Positions 38,001 to 47,041 are shown, counted from the stretch's first letter. The stretch: DNA of 64,000 nt from an uncultured Saccharospirillaceae bacterium (GCA_947503895.1 CANNFT010000007.1:124001-188000), one strand, 5' to 3'. Numbers and translations: made by a program. Notes: generated by a model from the sequence alone, not told the origin.

Positions 38001-39329
38001 TTTGCTGGACAGTTCACTCTGGCCTGTTTTGATCCAATTTTCTTTTTGCATGCTATCAACGGATTCACGCAATGTCCTAAACATGTGATTTAAAGACAGT
38101 GCAAGGCTGTCCTGTTCACTTTTCACCTCTATTTCTTGGTCGTACTCGCCGTTCGCAACCGATTCCGCCGCTTGACTGATGTCGATTAATTTATCTATTA
38201 AATGGTTGTAGGCTTGTGCAACCTCTCCCACTTCATCTGCGGTGCTCACAGACACTTTTTTGAGCGCGCCATTCTCTGTAAAACCGATTGAGGATTCTCG
38301 TAATTGTAGGAAACCACTGGCTAGTTTTCCGGTTGCAAACCAAGTGACAATCGAAACGATCAAAATAATAATCAACGCGGTTATGAGCGTCACCCAAAGT
38401 GTATTTTCTGACCGTGTTCGCGCGTCTTCCGCATGCAAGAGTAGAGTCTGTGTAATTTCTTTTTCTAACTCTCTTAATGCATTAATACGTATTGTCGTAT
38501 CGCGAAACCAGCGATTAGCATCGTATTCTATCTTTGTGCCTACCGGAGATTGAGTGATTTCCGTTATTAAACTCGATTTGTACTTTTCTATTTCATCGAA
38601 GCCTGCTGCAAAGAACATTTCTTGTATTCTGTGCGGCGCTAACTCTAAAAAATTTTCAGCTAAGTATTTTTCCTTAACTTTTAATGCATCAAGTTGTTCA
38701 ATTTCATCTTCTGTTGCAGACCCCTTGCTTAAGATCGTCGCAACAATAGCCCGTTGCAAACCTTCCGTTTCTTTGAGTTCTGAAATGACAGAAGTGGAAT
38801 CCGCCAATTGAAATATCTGACTTTGTGGTGCAAGCTTCACTAAATCACGGATATTTCCGTGGATAACTTTAATTAAATCTGTATACAACTCACGTGCGGT
38901 TTTAGCTGTGAGCTTTTGATCATTGATAATGGAAGAGCGGATAAGACTTAATCGTGTGAGACTGCCTTCAATATTTTCAATTGCTCGCAATATCGCCTCA
39001 TTACTGCCTTTGGATTCAAATGATTTTTTTAGCTCAGGAATTTCAGATATGAAACGGTCTGTCAGTTCACCTGCATTCCGCCATTCAATTAAAGAAGTCG
39101 CACTGCGACTAGACAGATAAGCAGCAGACTTACCGCGTTCATATTGTAATCGATGGACTATTTTAACGAGGTCGGTAGCTTGCGCGAAATCATAGATATT
39201 ATTTGATTCCATCAGCCCTAATTGACGTTCATAAGCTCGATCAATTGCAAATAGAAGCACGAGAGTGAGGGGTAATGAAATCAGCAGCAACAATTTATGT
39301 CTTAGCTGTAGTTTATCCATAATTCTCAT
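35085..39329 (-). CDS. NIT-domain hybrid sensor histidine kinase with three receiver domains
   Basis: A 1414-residue sensor. TM1 (about 12-30); periplasmic NIT-type domain (about 45-305; VHRLQYERGKSAAYLSSRS is the typical core); TM2 (about 315-335); HAMP-like region; GAF (about 450-585); a long coiled coil (about 590-705; repeated SELEQ units); HisKA with LANMSHELRTPLN; HATPase with NLIGNAIKFTEQG, DTGIGIP and GTGLGLTIS; then three REC domains (about 1035-1145, 1155-1270, 1295-1410; DMILPDGSG, DLSLPDMDS, DIMMPVMDG). NIT domains bind nitrate or nitrite in known cases. ATG 39329 chosen with GGGA upstream; ATG 39320 is an alternative. First gene of the kinase-CheR-REC/GGDEF/EAL unit. Confidence 0.93.
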   Translation of the reverse strand: MRIMDKLQLRHKLLLLISLPLTLVLLFAIDRAYERQLGLMESNNIYDFAQATDLVKIVHRLQYERGKSAAYLSSRSATSLIEWRNAGELTDRFISEIPELKKSFESKGSNEAILRAIENIEGSLTRLSLIRSSIINDQKLTAKTARELYTDLIKVIHGNIRDLVKLAPQSQIFQLADSTSVISELKETEGLQRAIVATILSKGSATEDEIEQLDALKVKEKYLAENFLELAPHRIQEMFFAAGFDEIEKYKSSLITEITQSPVGTKIEYDANRWFRDTTIRINALRELEKEITQTLLLHAEDARTRSENTLWVTLITALIIILIVSIVTWFATGKLASGFLQLRESSIGFTENGALKKVSVSTADEVGEVAQAYNHLIDKLIDISQAAESVANGEYDQEIEVKSEQDSLALSLNHMFRTLRESVDSMQKENWIKTGQSELSSKINTDQSLHVLAQNAISYLAPYIKAPVGAIYLVDKEGTAELCASYAYTIRKDNKNRFVKGESLIGQTVLERKPIIVEQIPDDYICVQSGLGKSIPQNVLVYPLLYNDTVLGVLELGTLKTLSKTETNFLKKATSSLAIALHATVSRERTAVLLEQTQSQSEELQNQQAELEQANSELEQHTDRLKEQQDRLEKANSELEQQAQELEESKEELVLQKKQLIKSNEELMQQTSELEKRNKEVETRSEELENARHTLELKAEELTAASKYKTEFLANMSHELRTPLNSLLLLAQTLKENDERNLTEHQLEAIKIIFSSGSDLLNLINDILDLSKVEAGKLKIENQCFDSREIIDQVVKQFLPLANDKNLALNIHIDEHVPKQFFSDAQRIQQILRNLIGNAIKFTEQGSVSLSVALNQDGCFEFAVKDTGIGIPEKLKADIFEAFQQGDGSTRRKYSGTGLGLTISRELSHKLGGEILLNSKEGAGSEFTLVLPASIAIDSTHETDGLTSENATDQSNSNGHGPEGNITRPSNVENDKAELLDDRGHDAIANKTANDRDGSRRNGNVVSIKTNHFDTYIDDDRNSIDPRLDLLLIIEDDKVFAQSIRDLAHKRSMQCIVSKNVKMGVEMAKHFMPNSIVLDMILPDGSGNDVINALKKDDKTKDIPIHVVSSLNKDELKVDQSIDVITKPISKDAIDEALKKILKQLHPDQKQTLLVIEDDPNTRKTIEMLLKNTDLNVIHAATGKEGLKRIKKDEPNCMILDLSLPDMDSVDILKLVASPELPEPMPVVIYTGRDLNHEEYKNLRQYTANIIIKGSLAHERLLNEITLFLHSLKPKNIHSNKKDLVTDNKLEGKKVLVVDDDMRNTFALASLLRRNGMTVILADNGSLALEKLSENKDIELAIMDIMMPVMDGYEAIRKIRERNDYKDLPIIALTAKAMPEDRDKCLKVGANDYLAKPVDSERLLSAIRIWGTA

Positions 39330-39504
39330 TGTCAAATCCCAGTTTCTAGGCTGAAACTACCCTAACCTAGAGACTAGTATATGAAACTGGTTGGCTTCAG
39401 ATTGATTTGCACTAACCAGTTTACTTGAGATCGGTCAGGGCTATTAGAGCTATTGTGCTGTTTCCAGAACGGCGCTGTGTCTCCATTGCGTGCGGAAACA
39501 TTGT

Positions 39505-40254
39505 CTATTGAGTTGGGGAGTGTTGCAGGTAGGATTTCAGGGTACCGTCTTCAATCATGGACTGGATGGACTGATTAAGTTTGGTTCGCAGCACCTCGTA
39601 TCCTTTGTACTGTTTAGAAATGGTCATATGAAGGGGACGATCTTCAATGACATTCTCATCGAAAAAGAATACGTCCTGAGTATCAAATAATGCCTGTGTT
39701 TCAAATCGCAGAACGGCAGCATCACCTAATGTCACATCAATGCGCTTAGCCTGAAGTTTACGTAGGTTTGTCCTTACGTCTTCGCCTAGATCAAATATTA
39801 AATTTGGCTCATTCATGATGACCGGTGGATAAGAGTAATTTCTCGCCACGCCGATGCGATATCCAATCAGCTTTCTGGGCTCTGTGAACTTAATCGCTTG
39901 ATCGCGTCGACTCACCAGCACTATTTTATTCGATCCATAGGGTTGTGTGTAAGTCAGAAACTCGGTTCGTGAAGGCTCATACCAAACAGCCGGTTGAAGG
40001 TGGTAAATACCATTTTTAATTCCACTTAGGGAACGGCTCCAAGGCACAAAGTGGACGACCATGTCATACCCTGCACGCTTCAGAGCTTCGCGGGTTGCTT
40101 TTAAGCAGTAACCGCCGCCTTCATAGCTTTTACTCATAAATGGACGCCACTCAATGGCGGAGACCTCTATCACCGGCTTGCTGGCAACCGCCGATTGAGT
40201 CCACATCCAGGCCAGGGTAACCCACGCCAATAAACCCACATTCAGGCCGCTCAT
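39505..40254 (-). CDS. Periplasmic solute-binding protein, SBP_bac_3-like
   Basis: 249 residues with signal peptide (MSGLNVGLLAWVTLAWMWTQ, cleavage near AVA-SK). Core features of polar-amino-acid binding proteins: VSAIEWRPFM, GIKNGIYHLQPAVWYEPSRT, YRIGVARNYSYP, DVTLGDAAVLRFET. No ABC permease or ATPase is adjacent. It lies 175 bases upstream of the NIT kinase on the same strand, so it may deliver a ligand to that sensor rather than to a transporter (inference). Confidence 0.85.
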   Translation of the reverse strand: MSGLNVGLLAWVTLAWMWTQSAVASKPVIEVSAIEWRPFMSKSYEGGGYCLKATREALKRAGYDMVVHFVPWSRSLSGIKNGIYHLQPAVWYEPSRTEFLTYTQPYGSNKIVLVSRRDQAIKFTEPRKLIGYRIGVARNYSYPPVIMNEPNLIFDLGEDVRTNLRKLQAKRIDVTLGDAAVLRFETQALFDTQDVFFFDENVIEDRPLHMTISKQYKGYEVLRTKLNQSIQSMIEDGTLKSYLQHSPTQ

Positions 40255-40282
40255 TAGGCGTCATCACTCGGAGGGAGAGGCT

Positions 40283-40468
40283 GTGCGCCAAAGCATGTAC
40301 ATTTTTTCATCAAGGTGCTTCTACTTTTCTTGTCTCATCGTCTTTTGTGTGAAATTGGCGAATTTTTTACTGGACATTCAACGTCTGTTATCCCCTGATT
40401 TCAAATTCCGGCATTTATTCACTCATAATCTGGCAGGATTCCCGTTGACATTTGCTCTAAGTCCTTGA
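40283..40468 (+). CDS. Possible small membrane protein (61 residues)
   Basis: GTG 40283 with GGAGG eight bases upstream opens a 61-codon frame with one hydrophobic stretch (YIFSSRCFYFSCLIVFCVKL). Composition is Phe/Leu/Cys-rich and I recognise no family. Divergent from the binding-protein gene. The purine-rich site could be chance, so confidence is low. Confidence 0.25.
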   Translation: MRQSMYIFSSRCFYFSCLIVFCVKLANFLLDIQRLLSPDFKFRHLFTHNLAGFPLTFALSP

Positions 40469-40558
40469 TTTGCAAGCGCTGACGAAATTTTCACCAAATT
40501 GAGGCTCCGTGAGTAAAATGGCCACTTACCGGCATTTGCCCCATGCCTATCCCCAATG

Positions 40559-40650
40559 TTATCAACAGATTCTGTGAGTTAAATGAAAGTTATTCACCAA
40601 TCACCCGTTATACACAGGATAAGTCACCATCATGGCCAAAATGTGGATAA
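40559..40650. other. Cluster of four DnaA-box-like sites
   Basis: TTATCAACA (40559-40567), TTATTCACC (40590-40598), TTATACACA (40608-40616), and TTATCCACA on the minus strand (40642-40650). Two match the TTATNCACA consensus fully; two have one mismatch. All four fall in 92 bases of a gene-free region (40469-41038). Single boxes also occur at 15440, 49484 and 60227. No dnaA, dnaN, gidA or parA is nearby, so this need not be oriC; a DnaA-titration or DnaA-regulated promoter is possible. Confidence 0.55.
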
Positions 40651-41038
40651 ATACCCTCAGGGGCACGGCTAAAGCACCGATCAGCCCTTACATTAATCGA
40701 TATTATGTTTTCAGTTTAGACCTAAGATGTCCAAACGCTTTTAGGTTGACCTTCGAGTCAATGGCACCACCTAGAGTCAATCGATGACCCCATCCAATGG
40801 ATGGTGGCAATAAATCCGCATCGCATAATGCTACCGTGCAATGCCGCCCGCTGTAATGCTGAACCTAGATTGTTCCGTTCTATGAAACAGTACCTTCCTG
40901 AGATGACTCTGTGCCTAAAGGTACAGTTTGTCTACACTCTCAACACTTTTGTATCTTCCTTCAATTACATTAAAACCATCCACTGCGATGCAGCTGTAAC
41001 GGAAGTCAGTACTTTTCTGCCAGGACGGAGATTCCGCT

Positions 41039-42391
41039 ATGTCCACCGATTTAACAAAAGATCCCGTTGCGCAAACACTGTATCGACTCACGTCACCCAT
41101 GGTGATTGGTATACTCGCGATTTTCTTTTTTAATTTAGTGGATACTTTCTTTATCGGTTTGCTGGGCACGGAAGCACTGGCTGCGGTGAGTTTTACCTTT
41201 CCGATCACGATGATGGTCATGAACATTGCCATCGGGCTGAGCATTGCCACAGGCGCGGTCGTGGCACGCGCGATTGGTCAACAAGATTTGGTGCAAGCGT
41301 CACAGTGGATCTCGTCCAGTTTAATGCTGGGAGTCGTAGTGGCCATCAGTGTTGCAACGGTCGGTGTGTTATCTCAAGAAATGCTGTTCAGTGGGCTTGG
41401 TGCAGAGCCTCATCTTATTCCGTTAATCAAAGAATATTTAAACTGGTGGTTCCCGGGCAGTGTTCTGTTGGTGGTCATGATTGTCATAAACGCTTCGATT
41501 CGAGCGGCGGGGAATACCAAGTTACCAAGCATCATGATGATGGTGTCGGCGGCTTTAAACGGCTTGCTGGACCCATTACTGATCTTTGGCATTGGGCCGT
41601 TTCCTGAATTAGGTATTCAAGGCGCAGCCATTGCGACCATTATTTCTTGGGCAGCTGCGTTTGCTTTTATTACGCATAAAATTATTCGTGATCAACTTTT
41701 GCAGTTTAGTGTGCCCGATGCACTATTCGACAACTGGAAAAAACTGCTTTCATTAGGTATTCCAGCCGCGCTTACCAATATGCTCGGGCCGCTCGCGAAC
41801 GGTATTTTGGTATCACTGGTCGCGGTACATGGTACCGCTGCAGTGGCTGCTTATGGCGTAGGGTTGAGGTTAGAACCCTTAGCAGCGATTGTCATTATGG
41901 CTTTTACTGCCAGTTTACCGCCATTTGTGGGGCAAAATTCGGGGGCGGGTAATCCGATTCGCATTGCGGACGGTTTAAAGAAAAGCATGCAGTTTATTTT
42001 CGTTTGGCAAATATTAATCTACTTCGTGATGGTGCTAAATGCGCATAGTATAAGTGCGCTTTTCTCAGACAACCCTGACGTTCAAGCCATTATCCAACTC
42101 TTTATCTATATATTGCCGCTCAGTTACGCGGGCATGGGTTTTTGTCTCGTCAGCACGGCTACGCTCAATGCATTGCACAAAACGCGCTTGTCATTGGTCA
42201 TTAATTTATTGCGACTGTTCGTTTTTTACCTGCCGTTTGCTTGGTTTGGAAACCTTCACTGGGGATTAACCGGCTTGTTTTGGGGGTGTGCGATTGGAAA
42301 CCTTGCAGTGGGTGCTGCGGTGGTCATTGCGCTATGGCAAATAAACATTCGGCCAAATGTTAAAACTCGATTACTCACTCTATCCTCTTAA
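41039..42391 (+). CDS. MATE-family multidrug efflux protein
   Basis: 450 residues, twelve membrane segments in two halves. Typical MATE features: LTSPMVIGILAIFFFNLVDT, GTEALAAVSFTFPI, AIGLSIATGAVVARAIGQQD, and in the second half IPAALTNMLGPLANGI. Exports cationic drugs or metabolites using Na+ or H+. ATG 41039 with GGAG eight bases upstream. Monocistronic; convergent with the chemoreceptor gene. Confidence 0.94.
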   Translation: MSTDLTKDPVAQTLYRLTSPMVIGILAIFFFNLVDTFFIGLLGTEALAAVSFTFPITMMVMNIAIGLSIATGAVVARAIGQQDLVQASQWISSSLMLGVVVAISVATVGVLSQEMLFSGLGAEPHLIPLIKEYLNWWFPGSVLLVVMIVINASIRAAGNTKLPSIMMMVSAALNGLLDPLLIFGIGPFPELGIQGAAIATIISWAAAFAFITHKIIRDQLLQFSVPDALFDNWKKLLSLGIPAALTNMLGPLANGILVSLVAVHGTAAVAAYGVGLRLEPLAAIVIMAFTASLPPFVGQNSGAGNPIRIADGLKKSMQFIFVWQILIYFVMVLNAHSISALFSDNPDVQAIIQLFIYILPLSYAGMGFCLVSTATLNALHKTRLSLVINLLRLFVFYLPFAWFGNLHWGLTGLFWGCAIGNLAVGAAVVIALWQINIRPNVKTRLLTLSS

Positions 42392-42482
42392 GCATTTGAG
42401 TGAGACGTAGCGGTCATCGCGTCAGTACTTAGATTGAATTCGCCTTGCAGTTTGCTGACCTGCGCGGCAATTCAATACGCCG

Positions 42483-43640
42483 CTAAAATAAATCGACCTC
42501 ACCTTCTTCGTCCTGATTGCTGCCGATTTCCACATCGTCTAATCCCGATGCTTGCATCGCCACCTCCAATCGGCCCAAAGCATCCACCAGCTCATTACTG
42601 GCTTGCTCCATTTGTTCCAGCGCGTTTAAACATGACTCCTCCTGCTTTTGCTTTGCCGCTGATAAGGCCTCAATACCATGTTCATGCAGGGCTTTATGAC
42701 ATCGCTCAATCGCTTTGTATTCGGACAATTTTTGATATTTTTTTCCGGCGCCTTGGTAGTACCAGTTCCCCAATCGACAACTTAAATGATCACTGAAGTC
42801 TTCTATTTTGTATTCAAACATCTCCCAAATGACACGATAAATGTCTGCCTTCCACATAACATGATCCAGTTTCATGGTTTGCATGTGGCTGGTTTGGGTT
42901 GAATGCTGAATGACCTCAAACATGTTTTTTGAGACTACCGTAATATCTTCAATGATGGATTTCACTGAAACGGTTTGTTCAGACAATTGTTTCGTCGATG
43001 TCCCGACACGATCAATTTCGTCACCCACCCGTTGAGTTTGCGAGTTGATGCCTGACACAAGATGAGTAATTTCGCTTGAAGCATCCGCTGACTTTTTCGC
43101 CAAAGCTCGCACTTCATCCGCCACGACAGCAAATCCCCTACCCTGTTCACCCGCGCGTGCGGCTTCGATGGCTGCATTCAATGCCAATAGGTTGGTTTGT
43201 TCCGATATGGTTTTTATGTCATTCACAAAGCGAGAAATTTTATCGCCATGCTCAGATAAGGTGGAGACCGTTTCGCAGGCATCTGCTGCGCGTGCGTCTA
43301 TGTCATTTAAGCTCCCAGCAATATAACTGAGTAGCACGTGGATTTGATCGAAGCTGGTAACAGACTCTTTGAGCGTCTCATGTTGGCCGCTTAATTTTTC
43401 CGAAGAGTCGGCAACCGCATGGCGAATAGTGTCGATGGTTCGAGCACTCTCCATCCACATTTTGTGTAGACGAGCTTCCTCGTCCATTCGTTCCATTCCA
43501 TACACTTGCTGCAGGTCGGCGACTTCGCGAATGCCATGCATGAGATCGCTGTGCACCCTATAGTTCTCTAACGCTTGGCGTAATTCCGCATTTTCTTGCT
43601 GTAGAGCCTTCATGCTCTGCTTATTGCGGTTCCAAAACAT
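42483..43640 (-). CDS. Soluble methyl-accepting chemotaxis protein with C-terminal CZB domain
   Basis: 385 residues, no membrane helix. N-terminal coiled coil, signalling hairpin tip RAGEQGRGFAVVADEVRALA (about 165-190), and a C-terminal chemoreceptor zinc-binding domain (about 255-330) with KLDHVMWK, CRLGNWYYQGAGK and two His-containing helices (ERCHKALHEHG), the His/Cys ligand set of CZB. CZB receptors sense zinc or hypochlorite through a reactive zinc-thiolate. Single gene. Confidence 0.93.
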   Translation of the reverse strand: MFWNRNKQSMKALQQENAELRQALENYRVHSDLMHGIREVADLQQVYGMERMDEEARLHKMWMESARTIDTIRHAVADSSEKLSGQHETLKESVTSFDQIHVLLSYIAGSLNDIDARAADACETVSTLSEHGDKISRFVNDIKTISEQTNLLALNAAIEAARAGEQGRGFAVVADEVRALAKKSADASSEITHLVSGINSQTQRVGDEIDRVGTSTKQLSEQTVSVKSIIEDITVVSKNMFEVIQHSTQTSHMQTMKLDHVMWKADIYRVIWEMFEYKIEDFSDHLSCRLGNWYYQGAGKKYQKLSEYKAIERCHKALHEHGIEALSAAKQKQEESCLNALEQMEQASNELVDALGRLEVAMQASGLDDVEIGSNQDEEGEVDLF

Positions 43641-43836
43641 AATGGGTGTTTTACTCAGGCTTATCGTTTAATTTCCCTAATTTCAGTATAGATACATTTA
43701 TGCATTGTCAGGCCGAGTCTCTCTATTCTCATGTTCTTTGAGTATTGGCATTTTCTGACGAAGTTTGCTTTCCTGCGCTATTTCTCTCATGATCCATTTT
43801 TTATGCCCACAGCCGTGCTGTCCTAAGCTTGATATT

Positions 43837-44820
43837 ATGCCAACCCTGAAGACTTTTCGTTTTTCATTCGTGCTAAGTGCTACTGGCGCTGTCATCGCCA
43901 TTGCACTCAGTCTTTGGTTATCGCCCACCCCCATTCCGCTGTTCGATACCTTCCATGAAGACAGTCCTTGGTCGGTGATATTTTGGGATATTCGCATTCC
44001 GAGAGTGTTTGGCGGTTTTTTTGTTGGCGCTCTATTAGCCGCAAGCGGGGTCATTATTCAAGGGCTGTTTCGAAACCCCTTGGCCGAACCAGGCGTGATC
44101 GGCATTTCCAGCGGTGCAGCCTTAGGCGCGGCCTGCGCCTTATTTTTTCAATTATCGGTTATATGGTTACCGGTATCTGCCTGCATCGGAGCCGGTGCAG
44201 CCACCTTATTATTGTTGTGGGCCGGACGGCATTTAATGGGCCACGACATGAGTCAATTTATCTTAATTGGCGTCGCACTTAACTTCACGACCAGCGCATT
44301 CATAGGCTTAATGACCTATCTATCTTCCGACTCCGTCATGCGATCCATTGCATTCTGGAGCCTCGGAAACCTCAGCGCGATTCACCATGAAGAACTGGTC
44401 ATTCTAGCGAGTGTCACCCTCTTGAGCAGTCTTTGCATTTGGCGCTACTTAGCATCATTAAATATTTGGCTATTAGGGGCGGATACGTCTTTGCAGCTAG
44501 GCGTCAATACTCAGCAACTGACACGAATAATGGTTTTGTTCATCAGCATTATGGTCGGTATTGCCGTCGCATTTTGCGGTGTGATCGGCTTCATTGGGTT
44601 ATTGATACCACACGCCGTTCGCTTCTTTGTCGGAGTGGATGTGAAGCGTGTTTTACCCCTTTCCATGCTCTGGGGAGGTGCCGCGTTGGTTTTATCAGAT
44701 TGGTTATCACAATCCATATTGCCGCCCGCACAATTGCCATTAAGTATGATCTTGGCGATGGCGGGTGGGCCATTATTTATTGCATTGTTATACCGCGTTC
44801 AACGAAAAGGTTGGGGATAA
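43837..44820 (+). CDS. FecCD-family ABC transporter permease (heme/B12/siderophore type)
   Basis: 327 residues from ATG 43837, about ten membrane helices. Family motifs: WDIRIPRVFGGFFVGALLAA, GLFRNPLAEPGVIGISSGAA, and GVIGFIGLLIPHAVRFFVG near the coupling region. The partner ATPase begins six bases after the stop. No periplasmic binding protein is adjacent. By similarity of the ATPase it could be HmuU-like or BtuC-like; I cannot separate these. Confidence 0.9.
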   Translation: MPTLKTFRFSFVLSATGAVIAIALSLWLSPTPIPLFDTFHEDSPWSVIFWDIRIPRVFGGFFVGALLAASGVIIQGLFRNPLAEPGVIGISSGAALGAACALFFQLSVIWLPVSACIGAGAATLLLLWAGRHLMGHDMSQFILIGVALNFTTSAFIGLMTYLSSDSVMRSIAFWSLGNLSAIHHEELVILASVTLLSSLCIWRYLASLNIWLLGADTSLQLGVNTQQLTRIMVLFISIMVGIAVAFCGVIGFIGLLIPHAVRFFVGVDVKRVLPLSMLWGGAALVLSDWLSQSILPPAQLPLSMILAMAGGPLFIALLYRVQRKGWG

Positions 44821-44826
44821 CTCTTT

Positions 44827-45648
44827 ATGTCGCATACATCAACCTCAATGCTACTAAGGGGAGACGGGCTACAGTTTACGGTTGGCAAACATGCACTGCT
44901 TCAGACCTTGGACATTGAAATAAACCGAGGTGAAATTTGGGCGATTGTCGGGCCAAACGGCGCAGGTAAGTCCACCTTAATGAGCATACTATCGGGTATC
45001 CAGGCGCCGACCCGTGGCTCCTTATATTGGAATGAGTCCCCCAGCACTTCTGAAACTGGTGCGCCTACTTTGATCGAGTTAGCACGCATGGAACCCTCGC
45101 AGCTGGCACAGCGTCGATCTTACCTACCGCAACAGAACGCCACAGATCTAGGTTTCACCGTTCAAGAGGTGGTGTCCATGGCCCACTACCCATGGCGCAG
45201 ACCCTCTTCAAGTGAACACTTAAATACCGTGTTGGATTGGTTTGAATTGGATCAGCTTCGAAACCGGCCCTTTAACCAGTTATCCGGGGGCGAGCGCCAG
45301 CGCACGCATTTAGCTCGCACCTGTTTGCAGGTCATGGCGAACGGATTTCAACATCGCTTACTCTTGCTAGACGAGCCCCTCACAGGCTTGGATATCGCTC
45401 ATCAGGTAGCGTTATTTGAGCGCTTAAAAACCATACAATCTCAAGGTGCAGCGATGGTCATGGTGTTACACGACATTAATTTAGCGCGACGCTTCTGCAC
45501 CCATTGTTTATTACTGGATAACGGGCAACCCGTGATTCAGGGTCGCGCCGATGACGTGCTCACAGCCGAGCGATTAAGCCAAGTATTTAATACGCCACTG
45601 CTGTATAGCGCGACACCGAGCCCGCATTTTTACTGGGCGAATTCCTAG
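44827..45648 (+). CDS. ABC transporter ATPase, HmuV/BtuD-like
   Basis: 273 residues. Walker A GPNGAGKST, Q-loop region RRSYLPQQNATDLGFTVQEV, signature LSGGERQRTHLAR, Walker B LLLLDEPLTGLD, switch His VLHDINLARRF. The RxxLPQ...FTVQEVV pattern and the ...LDIAHQ after Walker B favour the hemin importer HmuV, but BtuD-like is possible. Energises the FecCD permease encoded just upstream. Confidence 0.92.
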   Translation: MSHTSTSMLLRGDGLQFTVGKHALLQTLDIEINRGEIWAIVGPNGAGKSTLMSILSGIQAPTRGSLYWNESPSTSETGAPTLIELARMEPSQLAQRRSYLPQQNATDLGFTVQEVVSMAHYPWRRPSSSEHLNTVLDWFELDQLRNRPFNQLSGGERQRTHLARTCLQVMANGFQHRLLLLDEPLTGLDIAHQVALFERLKTIQSQGAAMVMVLHDINLARRFCTHCLLLDNGQPVIQGRADDVLTAERLSQVFNTPLLYSATPSPHFYWANS

Positions 45649-45654
45649 ATAATT

Positions 45655-45674
45655 CATCCACTGGATGCATTTTT
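45655..45674 (+). terminator. Weak terminator after the ABC operon
   Basis: CATCC-ACT-GGATG followed by CATTTTT, eight bases after the ATPase stop. The short 5-bp stem makes it a weak candidate. Confidence 0.4.
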
Positions 45675-45934
45675 CCAGCTATGCTTAATGAAAGTGTACA
45701 CGGCAGGTGGAAGGGATTCACCTATGGCCGAACACGTGGATTATCCAAAATTAGGGCAGTGGTCAGCATGAAAATACAGTGCCAGATTTGGACCATGAGA
45801 ATTGAGCAGACGACTAGACTTGAGTGTTTGATTCATTCAGACGAGAGTGCCTTTTGGTATTCAAACGATCAACACCCACTAAACGCCCGAGAACAGCGTT
45901 TTTGGACAACCCGTTATTCTTAGCCTGTTGACTC

Positions 45935-47038
45935 GTGAATACCAATGACCCAGAGCTAAACGCCCAATTCGTAAAGCGATATAACCTTTCGCAACGGCCA
46001 TTAAAGCGCAAATATACCTTGTGCATCATCGGTGTAATTGTATTTTACGCCATCTGGGATGCTTATTATTTGGGGCTTTACCACCCATTGTTATGGGAAA
46101 TTTGCTTTACCCGTATTGCGATCACACTCCCCTTTCTTATCTTACTCTACGTTGCCACCCTAAAAGAAAATTGGTGTCAGCGATTAGATCGCTGGGTGCT
46201 GATTGTCGATATCAGCATTGGATTTAGCCTACTCATTAATATTTATCAGTATGCTCAAATACATTACCAAGCCAGTGCAAATGCAATGTTTTTGTTTTTG
46301 GTCGTCACCTATTTAGCGCCCGGTTTTTTCTGGCAGCAAAAATTATTCGCCGCCACTCTTTTTAGCGCTTTATTTATTCTACAAATGATTGACCTGCAAT
46401 ATGGCATGCTTTACATACAAAATACCGCGATTTATCTCGTGCTATTTAATGTTTTGTGTGGACTGAACAGCTACGCTTTTGACCAAAAAGTCCGAGCGCA
46501 TTTTTATCAAACACAATATTTAAGAGACATAGCCGGCACAGATAAACTGACGGGTTTATCGAATCGCTATCAATTTGAAGAACGATTGGATGATTTATTA
46601 AGTCAGTCTCGGGATACACAAGTCGGATTGGCCTTAGCATTTGTAGACATTGATTGGTTTAAACAATATAACGATGAGTATGGACATATTCGTGGAGATG
46701 GATGTTTGGTCAGTGTCGCTAAAACATTAAACACCATTATTGAACATGAATCAGATATGGTCATTCGATTTGGAGGCGAAGAATTTATTATTGTTCGCAC
46801 GCAGATGAATTTAAACGACACTGAAAACTGGGCGGGCAGCATTTGTCAGTGCATAGAAGATTTAAAACTGCCCCATGAAGCCTCGCCATTTGAAGTCGTC
46901 ACCGTCAGCGCGGGCGTCGCTTGGTATAATCCTGCAACCTTTCCTCGCCGGGGCATATTAATGCAATCGGCTGATCAAGCATTGTATGATGCTAAACATC
47001 ATGGACGAAATCGTTTCGCACTTACAACGGTGGTCTAA
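45935..47038 (+). CDS. Membrane diguanylate cyclase (GGDEF)
   Basis: 367 residues. Five to six membrane helices (about 28-180; GVIVFYAIWDAYYLGLYHPL at the first) and a C-terminal GGDEF domain (about 200-365) with LTGLSNRYQFEERLDDLL, ALAFVDIDWFKQYNDEYGH and the intact active site IRFGGEEFIIV. Makes cyclic di-GMP. GTG start 45935. Its N-terminal membrane part resembles the truncated protein at 63452. It ends three bases from a convergent sensor gene. Confidence 0.92.
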   Translation: MNTNDPELNAQFVKRYNLSQRPLKRKYTLCIIGVIVFYAIWDAYYLGLYHPLLWEICFTRIAITLPFLILLYVATLKENWCQRLDRWVLIVDISIGFSLLINIYQYAQIHYQASANAMFLFLVVTYLAPGFFWQQKLFAATLFSALFILQMIDLQYGMLYIQNTAIYLVLFNVLCGLNSYAFDQKVRAHFYQTQYLRDIAGTDKLTGLSNRYQFEERLDDLLSQSRDTQVGLALAFVDIDWFKQYNDEYGHIRGDGCLVSVAKTLNTIIEHESDMVIRFGGEEFIIVRTQMNLNDTENWAGSICQCIEDLKLPHEASPFEVVTVSAGVAWYNPATFPRRGILMQSADQALYDAKHHGRNRFALTTVV

Positions 47039-47041
47039 ATG

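Noticed and set aside
40559..40650. Calling the DnaA-box cluster oriC
   Set aside because: No dnaA, dnaN, gidA or parAB nearby and no clear AT-rich 13-mer array beside it.
43641..43836. Fur box upstream of the heme/B12-type permease
   Set aside because: No sequence close to GATAATGATAATCATTATC could be aligned in this interval.
45681..45923. Open frame of 80 codons between the ABC operon and the diguanylate cyclase
   Set aside because: No ribosome site and no protein-like pattern.
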